64,000 bases of DNA from Jejuia rubra (lineage in GTDB: Bacteria > Bacteroidota > Bacteroidia > Flavobacteriales > Flavobacteriaceae). Both the position numbers and the translations under genes were made by a program. Shown here piece by piece: positions 34,972 through 43,462 of the stretch. The stretch lies in assembly GCF_042684665.1 (NCBI RefSeq), contig NZ_JBHULY010000025.1, forward strand, positions 100,343-164,342, given 5' to 3'. The notes beneath the pieces were generated by a model. It was not told where the DNA came from and searched no databases. It was given only the letters and a program-made list of their open reading frames with translations. How positions within the stretch are numbered: position 1 is the first letter of the stretch; the number at the start of each line of letters is the position of its first letter.

Positions 34972-35526
34972 ATGAAAACTTTAAAGATATTAACTCTAAC
35001 GATAACACTATCATTTTTAGCATTTAACTGCTCTAATAATGATGATGCGATAATGCCTCCAACCGGACCTGATTTTTCAGGAACCTACAGTCAGGCAGAT
35101 CAAATGGGAAGACCGGCCGTAAATACCGTATTTGTGTCTTCTTCCAGCAAGGATATGTTTAATACGACTATTCCTTCACAACAAAATGCGGCATTTCAAA
35201 GTATGTTTGAAACTAACTTGATGAACCTAAGCCCGGCATTTGATATCTCTACGGATCAAAATGCTTTAGGGCAAGATGCCACTGCATTTACCACGCTTTT
35301 GGCTACGGATGTTTTAAACGTGTCCTTAGATGGCACAACCACCTTTTTTGACGGCACAAATGTGTTGACCGGTCGTGCGCTGGCCGATGATGTCATCACT
35401 GTAGAATTATTGTTGATTTTTGGTGGCGAGGATTTTATGGAAAATCTAGCACTTTCAAACGACAATGTTGATGCTAATGACAAGGCATTTTTGACCTCAT
35501 TCCCTTACTTGGCAGCGCCATGGTAA
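34972..35526 (+). CDS. DUF4331-like lipoprotein, C-terminal half type
   Basis: 184 residues. Signal peptide II with lipobox FNC (about 18-20; SNNDDA follows). The body has YSQADQMGRPAVNTVFVSSSSKDMFNTTIPSQ, the motif of the second half of DUF4331 proteins, and ends SNDNVDANDKAFLTSFPYLAAPW. No N-terminal DHIDAP segment. It probably works with the product of the gene before it. It lies 65 bp before the TPR gene, in one operon. Confidence 0.82.
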   Translation: MKTLKILTLTITLSFLAFNCSNNDDAIMPPTGPDFSGTYSQADQMGRPAVNTVFVSSSSKDMFNTTIPSQQNAAFQSMFETNLMNLSPAFDISTDQNALGQDATAFTTLLATDVLNVSLDGTTTFFDGTNVLTGRALADDVITVELLLIFGGEDFMENLALSNDNVDANDKAFLTSFPYLAAPW

Positions 35527-35591
35527 AACCTATTTTTCTGGGTATGCCATCCAAGGTGTGCCCAGATTTCACTTAACAAAAAACCGCAACA

Positions 35592-36887
35592 ATGAAAACA
35601 TTACATATCGCACTGTTTAGTTTGGCGTTTTGCCTGCTAGGGTGCAATACTAAAGAAACCGATAAGTTAGTGACCCGTGTTGAAGATTACAATTCGTATT
35701 TAACTGCAAAAGACAATAAGAGACTGGATGTTGCACATCAAGATTATTTATTTTGGGAAAAAAAGCTAGAAAAAGAGCCAAATCAATTTCCGTATTTGGC
35801 AAAAGCTGCAGCATCCCAATCTCTTATATTTTCGCTAACGGGACACATCGAAAATTTAATTGAAGCCGAAAAAAAATTGGTGGAAGCCAATGAAGCCACC
35901 AATTATAATTCACCCGGTTATTTGAGGGCCTTCGCCAGAAATTATATTTCGCAACATAAATTCAAAGCCGCTTTGACAGTGCTTGAAAAGGCCGAAAGAA
36001 ATGGCGAAAAACTAAAGGCTACTCAAAAAATGTTGTTTGATGTGCATTTGGAATTAGGAAACACCGAAAAGGCAAAACAGTACTTAAGCCTTATCGAAAA
36101 CTATAAGGATTTTGATTTTTTAATCCGGTTATCAAAATGGAGCGATCACGAAGGCAATTTGGATGATGCCATTTTATACCTAAGGAAAGCTACTGAAATG
36201 GCCGAGGCTTCAAAAAATAAGGCATTGATGCAATGGACCTATACCAATTTGGGCGATTACTACGGGCATGCTGGCAATATTGAAGCCTCTTACAACCATT
36301 ATTTAAAAGCATTGAAGTTGGATCCGCATGATGCATACGCCAAAAAGGGGATAGCTTGGATAGTATATTCACATGAAAAAAATGCAGATGAAGCTTTACG
36401 TATTTTGGATGCAGTAACACAAGCCCACACGGCTCCAGACTATCATCTTTTAAAAGCTGAAATAGCCGAATTTAAAGGTGATGACATTCGAAAAACTACT
36501 GAATTAAAACGCTATTTTGATGCCGTTGCCAAAACGGAATACGGCCATATGTATAACAAATATAATGTGCTATTGTATGCCGAGGATAAAGCCAAAACCG
36601 CTAAGGCACTGAAAATTGCCCATAAGGAAATTGAAAACAGGCCAACCGCTCAATCTTATGATTTATTGGCATGGACCTATTTCAATTACGGAGATAATAG
36701 AATTGCGTTAGAAATCATGGAGCAACATGTGGTTAACAAAACCTTTGAGCCTGAATCTCTGTATCATTTAGCTGAAATTTATAAGGCCAACGGCAACCAA
36801 AAAGAGGCTGAAAAGCTAAAAAAGGAATTACTGGAAAGCAGTTTTGAATTGGGCCCACTGACCACACAAAGCATAAAAAACATATAA
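35592..36887 (+). CDS. TPR-repeat lipoprotein
   Basis: 431 residues with a lipobox (FCLLGCNTK, Cys about 19). At least six TPR units are visible, including SPGYLRAFARNYISQHKFKAALTVLEKAERNGE, WTYTNLGDYYGHAGNIEASYNHYLKALKLDPHDAYAKKGIAWI and SYDLLAWTYFNYGDNRIALEIMEQHV. It is the last gene of the DUF4331 operon and is followed by a good terminator. A role in envelope assembly or sensing with the DUF4331 pair is plausible but unproven. Confidence 0.82.
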   Translation: MKTLHIALFSLAFCLLGCNTKETDKLVTRVEDYNSYLTAKDNKRLDVAHQDYLFWEKKLEKEPNQFPYLAKAAASQSLIFSLTGHIENLIEAEKKLVEANEATNYNSPGYLRAFARNYISQHKFKAALTVLEKAERNGEKLKATQKMLFDVHLELGNTEKAKQYLSLIENYKDFDFLIRLSKWSDHEGNLDDAILYLRKATEMAEASKNKALMQWTYTNLGDYYGHAGNIEASYNHYLKALKLDPHDAYAKKGIAWIVYSHEKNADEALRILDAVTQAHTAPDYHLLKAEIAEFKGDDIRKTTELKRYFDAVAKTEYGHMYNKYNVLLYAEDKAKTAKALKIAHKEIENRPTAQSYDLLAWTYFNYGDNRIALEIMEQHVVNKTFEPESLYHLAEIYKANGNQKEAEKLKKELLESSFELGPLTTQSIKNI

Positions 36888-36936
36888 AATTTTAAGGACC
36901 TGGATTAGGTTTGGTTTTTAGGTTTTTTGTTTGGAC

Positions 36937-36983
36937 GAAAGTCTTCAATCGTTTAAAAGTGATTGGGGGCTTTCATTTTTTTT
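36937..36983 (+). terminator. Intrinsic terminator of the DUF4331 operon
   Basis: A 14-bp stem with G-U pairs (GAAAGTCTTCAATC with GATTGGGGGCTTTC), a 10-nt loop, and then ATTTTTTT. It runs to the first bases of the convergent SDR gene's 3' end. Confidence 0.8.
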
Positions 36984-37659
36984 ACCACAACAATTCAGAT
37001 TCGTTTTCTGAATTCCAAAAAGTACCACTCGTAAAATTGGACTTGATAAATTTAAAAATATTTTCTGCGGATTGTTCGGATGTCAATCTGCCATTTTTTA
37101 GGTTAGTTTCTACTATAGAAGTTTTAACCCAGCCAGGATGAATAGCTGCAACTCTAATTTTATCTTTGAGCCTATTTGTCAATATTTTGGTGTACATGTT
37201 CAAAGCACTTTTCGACATTCGATAAGCTATTGAATCCGTCAATTTGCAGACATTTATTGAGCCCATTTTTGATGAAATATTTAAAACGATTCCGTTATTG
37301 CTTATTAAATCAATTAGTTTCTCAGTGAAGAAAACTGTGCCAGTCATGTTCACGTCAAAAGTCGATTTAAAAGACTCTATTTCTGGACTATGAGTGTATA
37401 AGTCGGGGCCAATTCCAGCGTTATTTATTAGAATGTCTATTCGGTCAAACTTTTTTGAAATCTTACGGCAAGCATTCTCAATACTCCTAGGTTTCGACAA
37501 ATCCAATTTTAAAGAGTAGAAATTGTCGTTTTCTATATCGCTAATTTTCCCAGTTCTACTTGTTCCAATAACAAAGAAGTTTTCGTTTAGCATTTTTTTT
37601 GCCAAAGCAAGTCCAATTCCTTTGCTTGCTCCGGTAATCAAAACTATTTTTTTATTCAT
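36982..37659 (-). CDS. Short-chain dehydrogenase/reductase (SDR)
   Basis: 225 residues, classical SDR: NAD(P) loop LITGASKGIGLALA near the N-terminus, ILINNAGIG (NNAG motif), catalytic Ser in LNISSKMGSI and YRMSK (Tyr-x-x-x-Lys). Arg after the second strand (GTSRTG) suggests NADP preference. Substrate unknown. AT-rich and phylogenetically unremarkable. Convergent with the DUF4331 operon. Confidence 0.9.
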   Translation of the reverse strand: MNKKIVLITGASKGIGLALAKKMLNENFFVIGTSRTGKISDIENDNFYSLKLDLSKPRSIENACRKISKKFDRIDILINNAGIGPDLYTHSPEIESFKSTFDVNMTGTVFFTEKLIDLISNNGIVLNISSKMGSINVCKLTDSIAYRMSKSALNMYTKILTNRLKDKIRVAAIHPGWVKTSIVETNLKNGRLTSEQSAENIFKFIKSNFTSGTFWNSENESELLW

Positions 37660-37704
37660 GTAGTTTGTGCCTCAAGTGCTTGACAATAAATAATAATGCA
37701 ACGA

Positions 37705-38502
37705 TTACCCTACCACCCCAAGTGTATACAATTGGTCCATTGTTGGGGTTTCGCTACCACCGGCAGGTTCTAGTGTGATACCGAAAGCCTCACTGGCGTT
37801 GTTGTTCTCAATCTCGAATATTTTATTCGCATCTGATATAAAATCGTCTATGGTGCCTAGGCTGGTGGGCGTCAACGGGTTTAAGGTCAAAGACCAGATT
37901 TGATATACCATACCGGCTGGGGGCTCCGGTAAACCTTCGGCATCCAAAAATATACGGTTGGATGTTTTATCCCAATACACTTTAGCATAGGTATTGGCAA
38001 AATTGCCCTGGCCAGCCAATGGGATTCTAGAAATATTGTCGTCCCTTAAAACCGATATCAGCGTATTGGCTTCAGCTAAACTGTTTTTGGAATTTTCTAT
38101 TTGGGTTTCCAACAAGGATTGCTGGGTTTTGGCTACCTGAATATCGGATTGTAACTGGTTGTTTTGGTAAACAGTCCAAAGCAAACCGCTCGCCAATAAA
38201 ATGGATGCGGCCCAACCCGTGTAGGTTACCCAATTGTACTTAGATTTCGTTAGCGTAATGATTTTGGCGTCTTCGTCGTCCAGACCCAATTCCTTTTTAA
38301 CCTCATTAAAAATATGGGCGTTCGTTTTTTGTGAAGTTGCCGCCGTTAATTTTACAACTGCCGCTTCGATTTCCAGAACTTCTTGCAAAATTTCAGGGTG
38401 TTGTTGCATCAGATTGTACACTTCCTCGTTTTCTTTTTCAGAAAGTGATCCTGCAACATAAAGTTCCAAAATGCCCGACGCTATGTAATCGTTTATGTCC
38501 AT
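37705..38502 (-). CDS. RskA-type anti-sigma factor
   Basis: 265 residues: an N-terminal cytosolic helical part (ASGILELYVAGSLSEKENEEVYNLMQQHPEIL), one membrane helix (about 90-110, WVTYTGWAASILLASGLLWTVY), a coiled-coil stretch and a C-terminal RskA domain with GLPEPPAGMVYQIWSL and EPAGGSETPTMDQLYTLGVV. The start is 1 bp after the sigma gene's stop, so the two are translated together. It holds the partner sigma factor inactive at the membrane until released. Confidence 0.92.
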   Translation of the reverse strand: MDINDYIASGILELYVAGSLSEKENEEVYNLMQQHPEILQEVLEIEAAVVKLTAATSQKTNAHIFNEVKKELGLDDEDAKIITLTKSKYNWVTYTGWAASILLASGLLWTVYQNNQLQSDIQVAKTQQSLLETQIENSKNSLAEANTLISVLRDDNISRIPLAGQGNFANTYAKVYWDKTSNRIFLDAEGLPEPPAGMVYQIWSLTLNPLTPTSLGTIDDFISDANKIFEIENNNASEAFGITLEPAGGSETPTMDQLYTLGVVG

Positions 38503-38503
38503 A

Positions 38504-39034
38504 TCAGTTTAAAACCATATCCCTTAATTGCTGAATACAATTTCTATTTCGTGTTTTTACAGTGCCAATAGGCATATCCAATGTTTCGGATACTTCGCTA
38601 TGCGTAAATCCTCTAAAGTAGAGGAGTTCAATGATTTTTTTACATTTTTCAGCTAGTGCATCTACGTATTTTTTTATCCCGATGGCATCAGTTCTGCTAT
38701 CCAAATTCTCATTGGTTTCAATTATATCTACGAAATAATCAACATCGAGGTTTTGCTTGGAGGTTTTATAAGCTTTGGAGCGAATTTTATCGATGGCCGC
38801 GTTTCTGGAGATGTTCAGCAACCAGGTAAAAAACCGTCCTTTTTTAGAAGAATAGCTGTCGGCATTGTTCCAGGCTTTTACGAATACATCTTGCATCACT
38901 TCTTCAGCAATAGTATGGTCTCTCACAATATTGTAAATGACCCCATGCATGCTTTCGCTGTACATTTCATAAAGGGTTTCGAAGGCCTTTACGTCTTTTT
39001 TTTGAAACTTATCAACTAATGCTTCAATGTCCAT
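38504..39034 (-). CDS. ECF-type sigma factor (partner of RskA-like anti-sigma)
   Basis: 176 residues. Region 2: LYEMYSESMHGVIYNIVRDHTIAEEVMQDVFVKAWNNADSY and the -10 recognition part GRFFTWLLNISRNAAIDKIR. Region 4: CKKIIELLYFRGFTHSEVSETLDMPIGTVKTRNRNCIQQLRDMV (HTH). The PIGTVKTR segment resembles SigK-type factors. Co-directional with its anti-sigma gene, 1 bp apart. Its regulon is unknown; the superoxide dismutase gene upstream is a possible neighbour target but has its own terminator. Confidence 0.92.
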   Translation of the reverse strand: MDIEALVDKFQKKDVKAFETLYEMYSESMHGVIYNIVRDHTIAEEVMQDVFVKAWNNADSYSSKKGRFFTWLLNISRNAAIDKIRSKAYKTSKQNLDVDYFVDIIETNENLDSRTDAIGIKKYVDALAEKCKKIIELLYFRGFTHSEVSETLDMPIGTVKTRNRNCIQQLRDMVLN

Positions 39035-39076
39035 TCATAACAATTAGGTGTTCCGAAAGTAACAAATATTAACAAC

Positions 39077-39106
39077 AAAAGCCACCAAAAACTGGTAGCT
39101 TTTGAA
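39077..39106 (-). terminator. Terminator of the sodC-type gene
   Basis: Minus-strand AAAAGCTACCA-GTTTT-TGGTGGCTTTT (one G-U pair) followed by GTTGTT. It separates the superoxide dismutase transcript from the sigma gene downstream. Confidence 0.7.
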
Positions 39107-39124
39107 TTTTGATGTTTTAGAATA

Positions 39125-39694
39125 TTATTGAATAATCCCTGCACAGCTTACTCTTGCTCCAGCCGCACCTGAAGGTTGTGAGGTGAAGTCGTCTGCCCCA
39201 GCATGTACAATTACTCCTTTACCGACAATATCCTTATTTGGATCGCCACAGCCAATGCACCATTGATCGGTGGTAAACGAAATTGTACCGTTTCCATTTT
39301 CATCGGCAATAAAATTGCCTATATCGCCTTTATGATAACCTTCCATGGCGCCCCATTTACCATGAGGTGTATTTGTTGGGTTCCAATGTCCTCCGGCAGA
39401 TTTTCCGTCAGGGGAGGAGCAATCCGATTTTGCGTGGATATGAATGGCGTGTTCCCCCGGCTCCAAACCGCTGATAATCGCCGTCATCGTTACGCTTCCG
39501 TCTTCTTCCTTAAAAACTACATTGCCCGTAGCATTGGTTTCGCTTTTTGCGTTTAGCGCTATTTTTACCTTTTTGGTTTTTACTACTTCTACGGTTTCTT
39601 CAACGGTTTCCTCAACTTTTACATCTTCCTTTTTCTTCTTGCATGCTGATAGTGTTACAGCCAATACAAGGCATAAAATGCTTAATTTTTTCAT
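39125..39694 (-). CDS. sodC: Cu/Zn superoxide dismutase lipoprotein
   Basis: 189 residues. Signal peptide II (lipobox LSACKKKK) and a Glu/Val/Lys-rich tether (KVEETVEETVEVVKTKK). The SOD core keeps the metal ligands: GEHAIHIHAKSDC (His pair), GGHWNP, HGKWGAMEGYHKGDIGN and VIVHAGADD; the intrasubunit Cys pair is SDC ... RVSC. It disproportionates superoxide in the periplasm or at the outer membrane. Divergent from hemN. Confidence 0.95.
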   Translation of the reverse strand: MKKLSILCLVLAVTLSACKKKKEDVKVEETVEETVEVVKTKKVKIALNAKSETNATGNVVFKEEDGSVTMTAIISGLEPGEHAIHIHAKSDCSSPDGKSAGGHWNPTNTPHGKWGAMEGYHKGDIGNFIADENGNGTISFTTDQWCIGCGDPNKDIVGKGVIVHAGADDFTSQPSGAAGARVSCAGIIQ

Positions 39695-39759
39695 GGTTTT
39701 GGTGTTTTTTTATTCAATGGAAAGTTAAGGCATTATTACACAAATTGCAAGAATCCAGC

Positions 39760-39803
39760 ATGACATATATCATGTTTTTTTGAAATGGTTTGGGTTAATT
39801 TTG
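39760..39803 (+). promoter_or_regulatory. Fnr-type promoter of hemN
   Basis: Palindrome ATGACATATATCAT (39760-39773) and -7 element TAATTTTG (39796-39803). Palindrome centre to final G is 36.5 bp, exactly as before ccoS and ccoI. A start 5 nt after the G (39808) places the box at -41.5 and leaves a 13-nt leader to the ATG at 39821, which excludes the upstream in-frame ATG at 39785. Confidence 0.75.
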
Positions 39804-39820
39804 AAGTAGAATTGTTAGGT

Positions 39821-41185
39821 ATGTTAAATTCTTTAGTCAATAAATACAATATTGCTGGGCCTCGCTATACGAGCTATCCAACGGTACCGTATTGGAATAA
39901 TGAGACATTTTCAACGGAAAAATGGAAATCGTCTCTAGTCCAATCTTTTAATGAAAGTAATGCCAAAGAAGGCATTAGTATTTATATCCATTTGCCGTTT
40001 TGCGAAAGCCTGTGTACGTTTTGCGGATGCAACAAACGTATCACCAAACAGCACAGCGTTGAGTCGCCCTACATCGAAGCACTTTTGAAGGAGTGGCGCT
40101 TGTATTTGGATTTATTCGATGAAAAGCCAGTAATAAAGGAGTTGCATTTGGGAGGTGGCACACCCACTTTTTTCAGTCCAGAGCATTTGAAGTATCTGAT
40201 TCTGGAAATTTTGAAGACCTCAGAATTAGCAGTTGGTTATGAGTTCAGTTTTGAGGGGCATCCCAATAATACTACTGAAGCCCATTTGCAGGCATTATAC
40301 GATGTTGGGTTTAGGCGCGTAAGCTATGGTGTTCAGGATTATAATGAGACCGTTCAAAAGGCTATCCATAGAATTCAACCTTTTGAAAATGTAAAACGAG
40401 CTACTGAAGTGGCTCGTAAAATTGGGTACACTTCCGTGGGCCACGATATTATTTTCGGTTTGCCCTTTCAAACTTTGGAGCATGTCACCGAAACGATTTT
40501 GCAGACGAAGGAATTATTACCAGACCGACTGGCATTTTATAGCTACGCCCATGTACCTTGGATAAAAGGGAATGGCCAGCGTGGATTTAAGGATTCGGAT
40601 TTGCCCTCGGCCGAATTGAAGCGTCAGCAGTACGAAACGGGCAAGCAATTATTGGCCGAAGTGGGCTATGAGGAAATAGGCATGGACCATTTTGCGTTAA
40701 CATCGGATACCTTGTGTCAATCCATGGAAAATGGGAAGTTACATCGAAACTTCATGGGTTATACCGCTTCTAAAACGCAGGCTATGATTGGTTTGGGCGT
40801 ATCTTCTATAAGCGATAGTTGGTACGGTTTTGCCCAAAATGTAAAGAACATTGAAAGCTATTATAATCTTTTAAAAGACGATAGTATTCCCGTATTTCGA
40901 GGTCATATTTTGAATAATGAGGATTTAATTATACGAAGACATATTTTGAACTTAATGTGCCAGTTTGAAACGAATTGGACCAAAAGCCACCTTTATTTTG
41001 AGGAACTCCCGGACGTTTTAATCCGTTTAAAGGAAATGGAAAAGGATGGATTGCTTGTAATAGATTCCAGTAGCATGCAGGTTACCGAAAAAGGACGGCC
41101 ATTTGTACGCAACGTTTGTATGGCATTCGACATGCTATTGCAACGGAAAAAACCAGATACACAGTTGTTTTCAATGACTGTTTAA
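39821..41185 (+). CDS. hemN: Oxygen-independent coproporphyrinogen III oxidase HemN
   Basis: Radical-SAM enzyme that decarboxylates coproporphyrinogen III in haem synthesis without oxygen. 454 residues from the ATG at 39821 (MLNSLVNKYNIAGPRYTSYPTVPYW); the frame opens at 39785, but that lies upstream of the predicted transcription start. The cluster motif is CESLCTFCGC (CxxxCxxCxC), with the usual HemN N-terminus, GGGTPTF and VQDYNETVQKAIHR. The C-terminal HemN domain is present. It supplies haem for the cbb3 oxidase, which shares its Fnr-type promoter. Confidence 0.96.
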   Translation: MLNSLVNKYNIAGPRYTSYPTVPYWNNETFSTEKWKSSLVQSFNESNAKEGISIYIHLPFCESLCTFCGCNKRITKQHSVESPYIEALLKEWRLYLDLFDEKPVIKELHLGGGTPTFFSPEHLKYLILEILKTSELAVGYEFSFEGHPNNTTEAHLQALYDVGFRRVSYGVQDYNETVQKAIHRIQPFENVKRATEVARKIGYTSVGHDIIFGLPFQTLEHVTETILQTKELLPDRLAFYSYAHVPWIKGNGQRGFKDSDLPSAELKRQQYETGKQLLAEVGYEEIGMDHFALTSDTLCQSMENGKLHRNFMGYTASKTQAMIGLGVSSISDSWYGFAQNVKNIESYYNLLKDDSIPVFRGHILNNEDLIIRRHILNLMCQFETNWTKSHLYFEELPDVLIRLKEMEKDGLLVIDSSSMQVTEKGRPFVRNVCMAFDMLLQRKKPDTQLFSMTV

Positions 41186-41246
41186 GAAGTATTTTAACAG
41201 GCCTATTAAGTTTAAAAAGCATAATTGTGTGGAAGAGTATTTAAAG

Positions 41247-41302
41247 AACCCTCCTAATTTCGATGACATCGAAATTTTCCTCCCTTTGGGAAAAGGTAGG
41301 AG
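41247..41302 (-). repeat. Two-stem hairpin element M2
   Basis: Minus strand: CCTACC ... GGGAGG outer stem, AA linker, inner stem AATTTCGAT-GTC-ATCGAAATT (9 bp), then AGGAGGGTT. Same frame as M4, M5 and M7 but an unrelated inner stem. It faces M3 in the 323-bp gap between hemN and the universal stress gene. Confidence 0.65.
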
Positions 41303-41364
41303 CCGATATTGAAAAAATTTAGGTTAAAATCGAAAAAATCCTGAATTTTTGATCAAGATTTGCT

Positions 41365-41429
41365 CTCCTCTTTACAAAAAGAGGAGAATGAATTTCAATT
41401 TTTATTGAAAATTGAAAGAAAGAGGAGTT
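41365..41429 (+). repeat. Two-stem hairpin element M3
   Basis: CTCCTCTTT ... AAAGAGGAG outer stem (41365-41386), linker AATGAA, inner stem TTTCAATTTT-TATTG-AAAATTGAAA (10 bp perfect), then GAAAGAGGAGTT. It shares the linker and 3' end exactly with M6. The remainder of 41186-41508 has no visible gene. Confidence 0.7.
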
Positions 41430-41508
41430 AAGAAATTGGAAAAACCCATTTTTTCATCTTCCCAACTCCTTTATTTAAAAACCTAATAGGTCTATAAAAA
41501 CTAAAATC

Positions 41509-42342
41509 ATGAAAAAAATTATTGTACCCATCGATTTCTCGGATCATTCCGAATATGCCCTGAAAACAGCTTCAAAATTGGCGAAAAAATATAATGCCGA
41601 GGTATTGGCTTTGCACATGTTGGAAATGTCAGATATCATGTTGTCAGCATCGGACGGTCTGCAAAATGAAAAAGCGGTGTTCTTTTTAAAATTGGCCCAG
41701 CAAAAGTTTGACAAGTTTTTAGAAAAGGACTATCTGAAGGATATAAAATTAACACCGATAGTTAAGCATTTTAAAGTCTTTAGCGAGGTGAATGATGTAG
41801 CTTTGAAGAATAATGCAGACCTGATTGTGATGGGGTCGCATGGTTCCAGTGGTATTGCAGAATTTTTTGTGGGCTCTAATACTGAACGGGTGGTGCGTAA
41901 TGCAAATGTGCCTGTTTTGGTAGTAAAGGATGACCGTGCCGGAATCAATTTTGATGTGGTGGCCTTTGCTTGTGATTTTTCTGAAGAAGCTATTGAGCCT
42001 TACTTAAAAGCGGCTAAAATGTTTAATGTTATGGGGTCGAAATTGTATTTGATTCATGTGAATTTGCCCAATGACCGATTCCAAAGTTCCTTGGAAATTG
42101 AGAAAAAAGTAGTCAACTTTTTTGCCAAGGCTGAACGCAACTTGGACAAAATGGCCGATGTACACTACATCAATGATTATTCTGTGGAAGAAGGCGTTTT
42201 AAACTGCGCCAGTAAAATAGGGGCCGATTTGATTGTGGTACCCACCCACGGCAGAAAAGGTTTGGCGCACTTCTTTGAAGGCAGTATTGGCGAGGATGTG
42301 GCCAATCATTCTACCTTGCCGGTGATGACGTTTAAGATTTAG
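41509..42342 (+). CDS. Universal stress protein (two UspA domains)
   Basis: 277 residues: two tandem UspA domains (about 1-140 and 148-277). The first has IIVPIDFSDHSEYALKTASKLA and the ATP-loop-like GSHGSSGIAEFFVGSNTERVVRNANVPVLVV; the second keeps VPTHGRKGLAHFFEGSIGEDVANHSTLPVMT. Fits ATP-binding Usp proteins of stress and hypoxic adaptation. It follows hemN, but the gap contains two hairpin elements and no Fnr-type box, so co-regulation with the oxygen response is only suggested by location. Confidence 0.92.
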   Translation: MKKIIVPIDFSDHSEYALKTASKLAKKYNAEVLALHMLEMSDIMLSASDGLQNEKAVFFLKLAQQKFDKFLEKDYLKDIKLTPIVKHFKVFSEVNDVALKNNADLIVMGSHGSSGIAEFFVGSNTERVVRNANVPVLVVKDDRAGINFDVVAFACDFSEEAIEPYLKAAKMFNVMGSKLYLIHVNLPNDRFQSSLEIEKKVVNFFAKAERNLDKMADVHYINDYSVEEGVLNCASKIGADLIVVPTHGRKGLAHFFEGSIGEDVANHSTLPVMTFKI

Positions 42343-42437
42343 ATAGTCGGCAAGCTGACTTAGTTTTTGAGGAGGTTCGTCTAACGGGTTTGTGTATGTT
42401 TCAGTGGCGTAGTTTAAGTAGCAAATAATTACTGAAT

Positions 42438-42459
42438 GGAAAATCCGCCAGGATTTTCC
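42438..42459. repeat. 9-bp perfect hairpin, possible terminator
   Basis: GGAAAATCC-GCCA-GGATTTTCC between the convergent universal stress and hypothetical genes. No long U-tract follows, so terminator function is uncertain. A weaker stem near 42344-42360 (AGTCGGC/GCTGACT) is followed by TTTTT. Confidence 0.5.
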
Positions 42460-42509
42460 CAAATAGACTATAGGCGAGCAATTGAATATACTCGTCTTAA
42501 GTTAGCATT

Positions 42510-43310
42510 TTATCTAGAATTTTGATAAGATCTCAATTTTCCGTTTTCAAAATATAAATATAATTCATGATAAATCCATTGTTCGTGAACACCCCAAGAA
42601 CCAACAGTTTTATTTATTCTGTCAGGTTCGCCTAGACTTATTCTAGCCATTTTTTCGGTCATTCCTATCCAATAATATCCATCTAATAATTTCTTTCCTG
42701 TTTCATTACCGTATTGAGAAATAATTTTATTTTCATAAATCAACCTCTCCTTCTTTAATTTTTCAGCTTCCTTTTCTTTTATTACAAGTTTTTTGGAATA
42801 CTCTAACTCAAATTTTTCTTTCTTTTTCAGTTCTATAATAGAATCTATTTTTTTGTTTTCTTCTATTAATTTTCTTTTAAAAACTTCCAAGTCTGAACTT
42901 TCGTTAATGTACATTTCGGAAATATATCCGAAATAAGGTCCTTTGTTGATAAGCCAATATCCATCTCTGTAATCCGTTAATTTTATTGTGTCATTTTTTT
43001 GCAATCGAGTAATAATTTGGGATAGTGGACTACTTTCTTCTCTCAATTTCCCTTCTCGTTTCAAGGTAGAAAATATCGTCAACTCATTATCATCATTTTT
43101 AAATTTCTTAAGTAATTTTTTTTCTTCTAAAATCTTAATTTTTGCATTAAGAAATTTTAGAGAATCTTGTTTTAATATTATTTCATTTTGAATTCTTTTT
43201 TGTTGAAATTTAAAATGAGAAATTGAATCATTTAAATTATCTAAAGTTTGGGAATTGATTGCAGGAGTTTTGAAAAAAATTAGAAGTATTATTGAAAGGT
43301 TTTTAATCAT
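42510..43310 (-). CDS. Secreted coiled-coil protein with SH3-like and BamE-like parts
   Basis: 266 residues from the ATG at 43310 (MIKNLSIILLIFFKTPAINSQ, a signal peptide); the frame opens at 43337. After a coiled-coil region (25-75), residues about 80-135 look like a bacterial SH3 domain (LREESSPLSQIITRLQKNDTIKLTDYRDGYWLINKGPYFGYIS). A second charged coiled coil follows, and the last 60 residues (YYWIGMTEKMARISLGEPDRINKTVGSWGVHEQWIY) resemble the SmpA/BamE-like fold seen in many lipoproteins. More AT-rich than its neighbours, suggesting later acquisition. Function unknown. Confidence 0.65.
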   Translation of the reverse strand: MIKNLSIILLIFFKTPAINSQTLDNLNDSISHFKFQQKRIQNEIILKQDSLKFLNAKIKILEEKKLLKKFKNDDNELTIFSTLKREGKLREESSPLSQIITRLQKNDTIKLTDYRDGYWLINKGPYFGYISEMYINESSDLEVFKRKLIEENKKIDSIIELKKKEKFELEYSKKLVIKEKEAEKLKKERLIYENKIISQYGNETGKKLLDGYYWIGMTEKMARISLGEPDRINKTVGSWGVHEQWIYHELYLYFENGKLRSYQNSR

Positions 43311-43462
43311 ATCGGTCTTTGTCAATATTCTGAACAACTGGGAGATAAGCTTGCGTTTTAATGAAGTTTATCGAATGTTACCTGCCTTTCGGCAGGCAGG
43401 AACTAAAGTAGCGGAAATATTCCACAAAGTCAAGTAACTTTCAAACAGGAAAAATCAAGTGT

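Noticed and set aside
39785..39821. Upstream in-frame ATG extending HemN by 12 residues
   Set aside because: It lies before the predicted transcription start (39808) and within the promoter; family proteins begin near MLNSLVNKYN.
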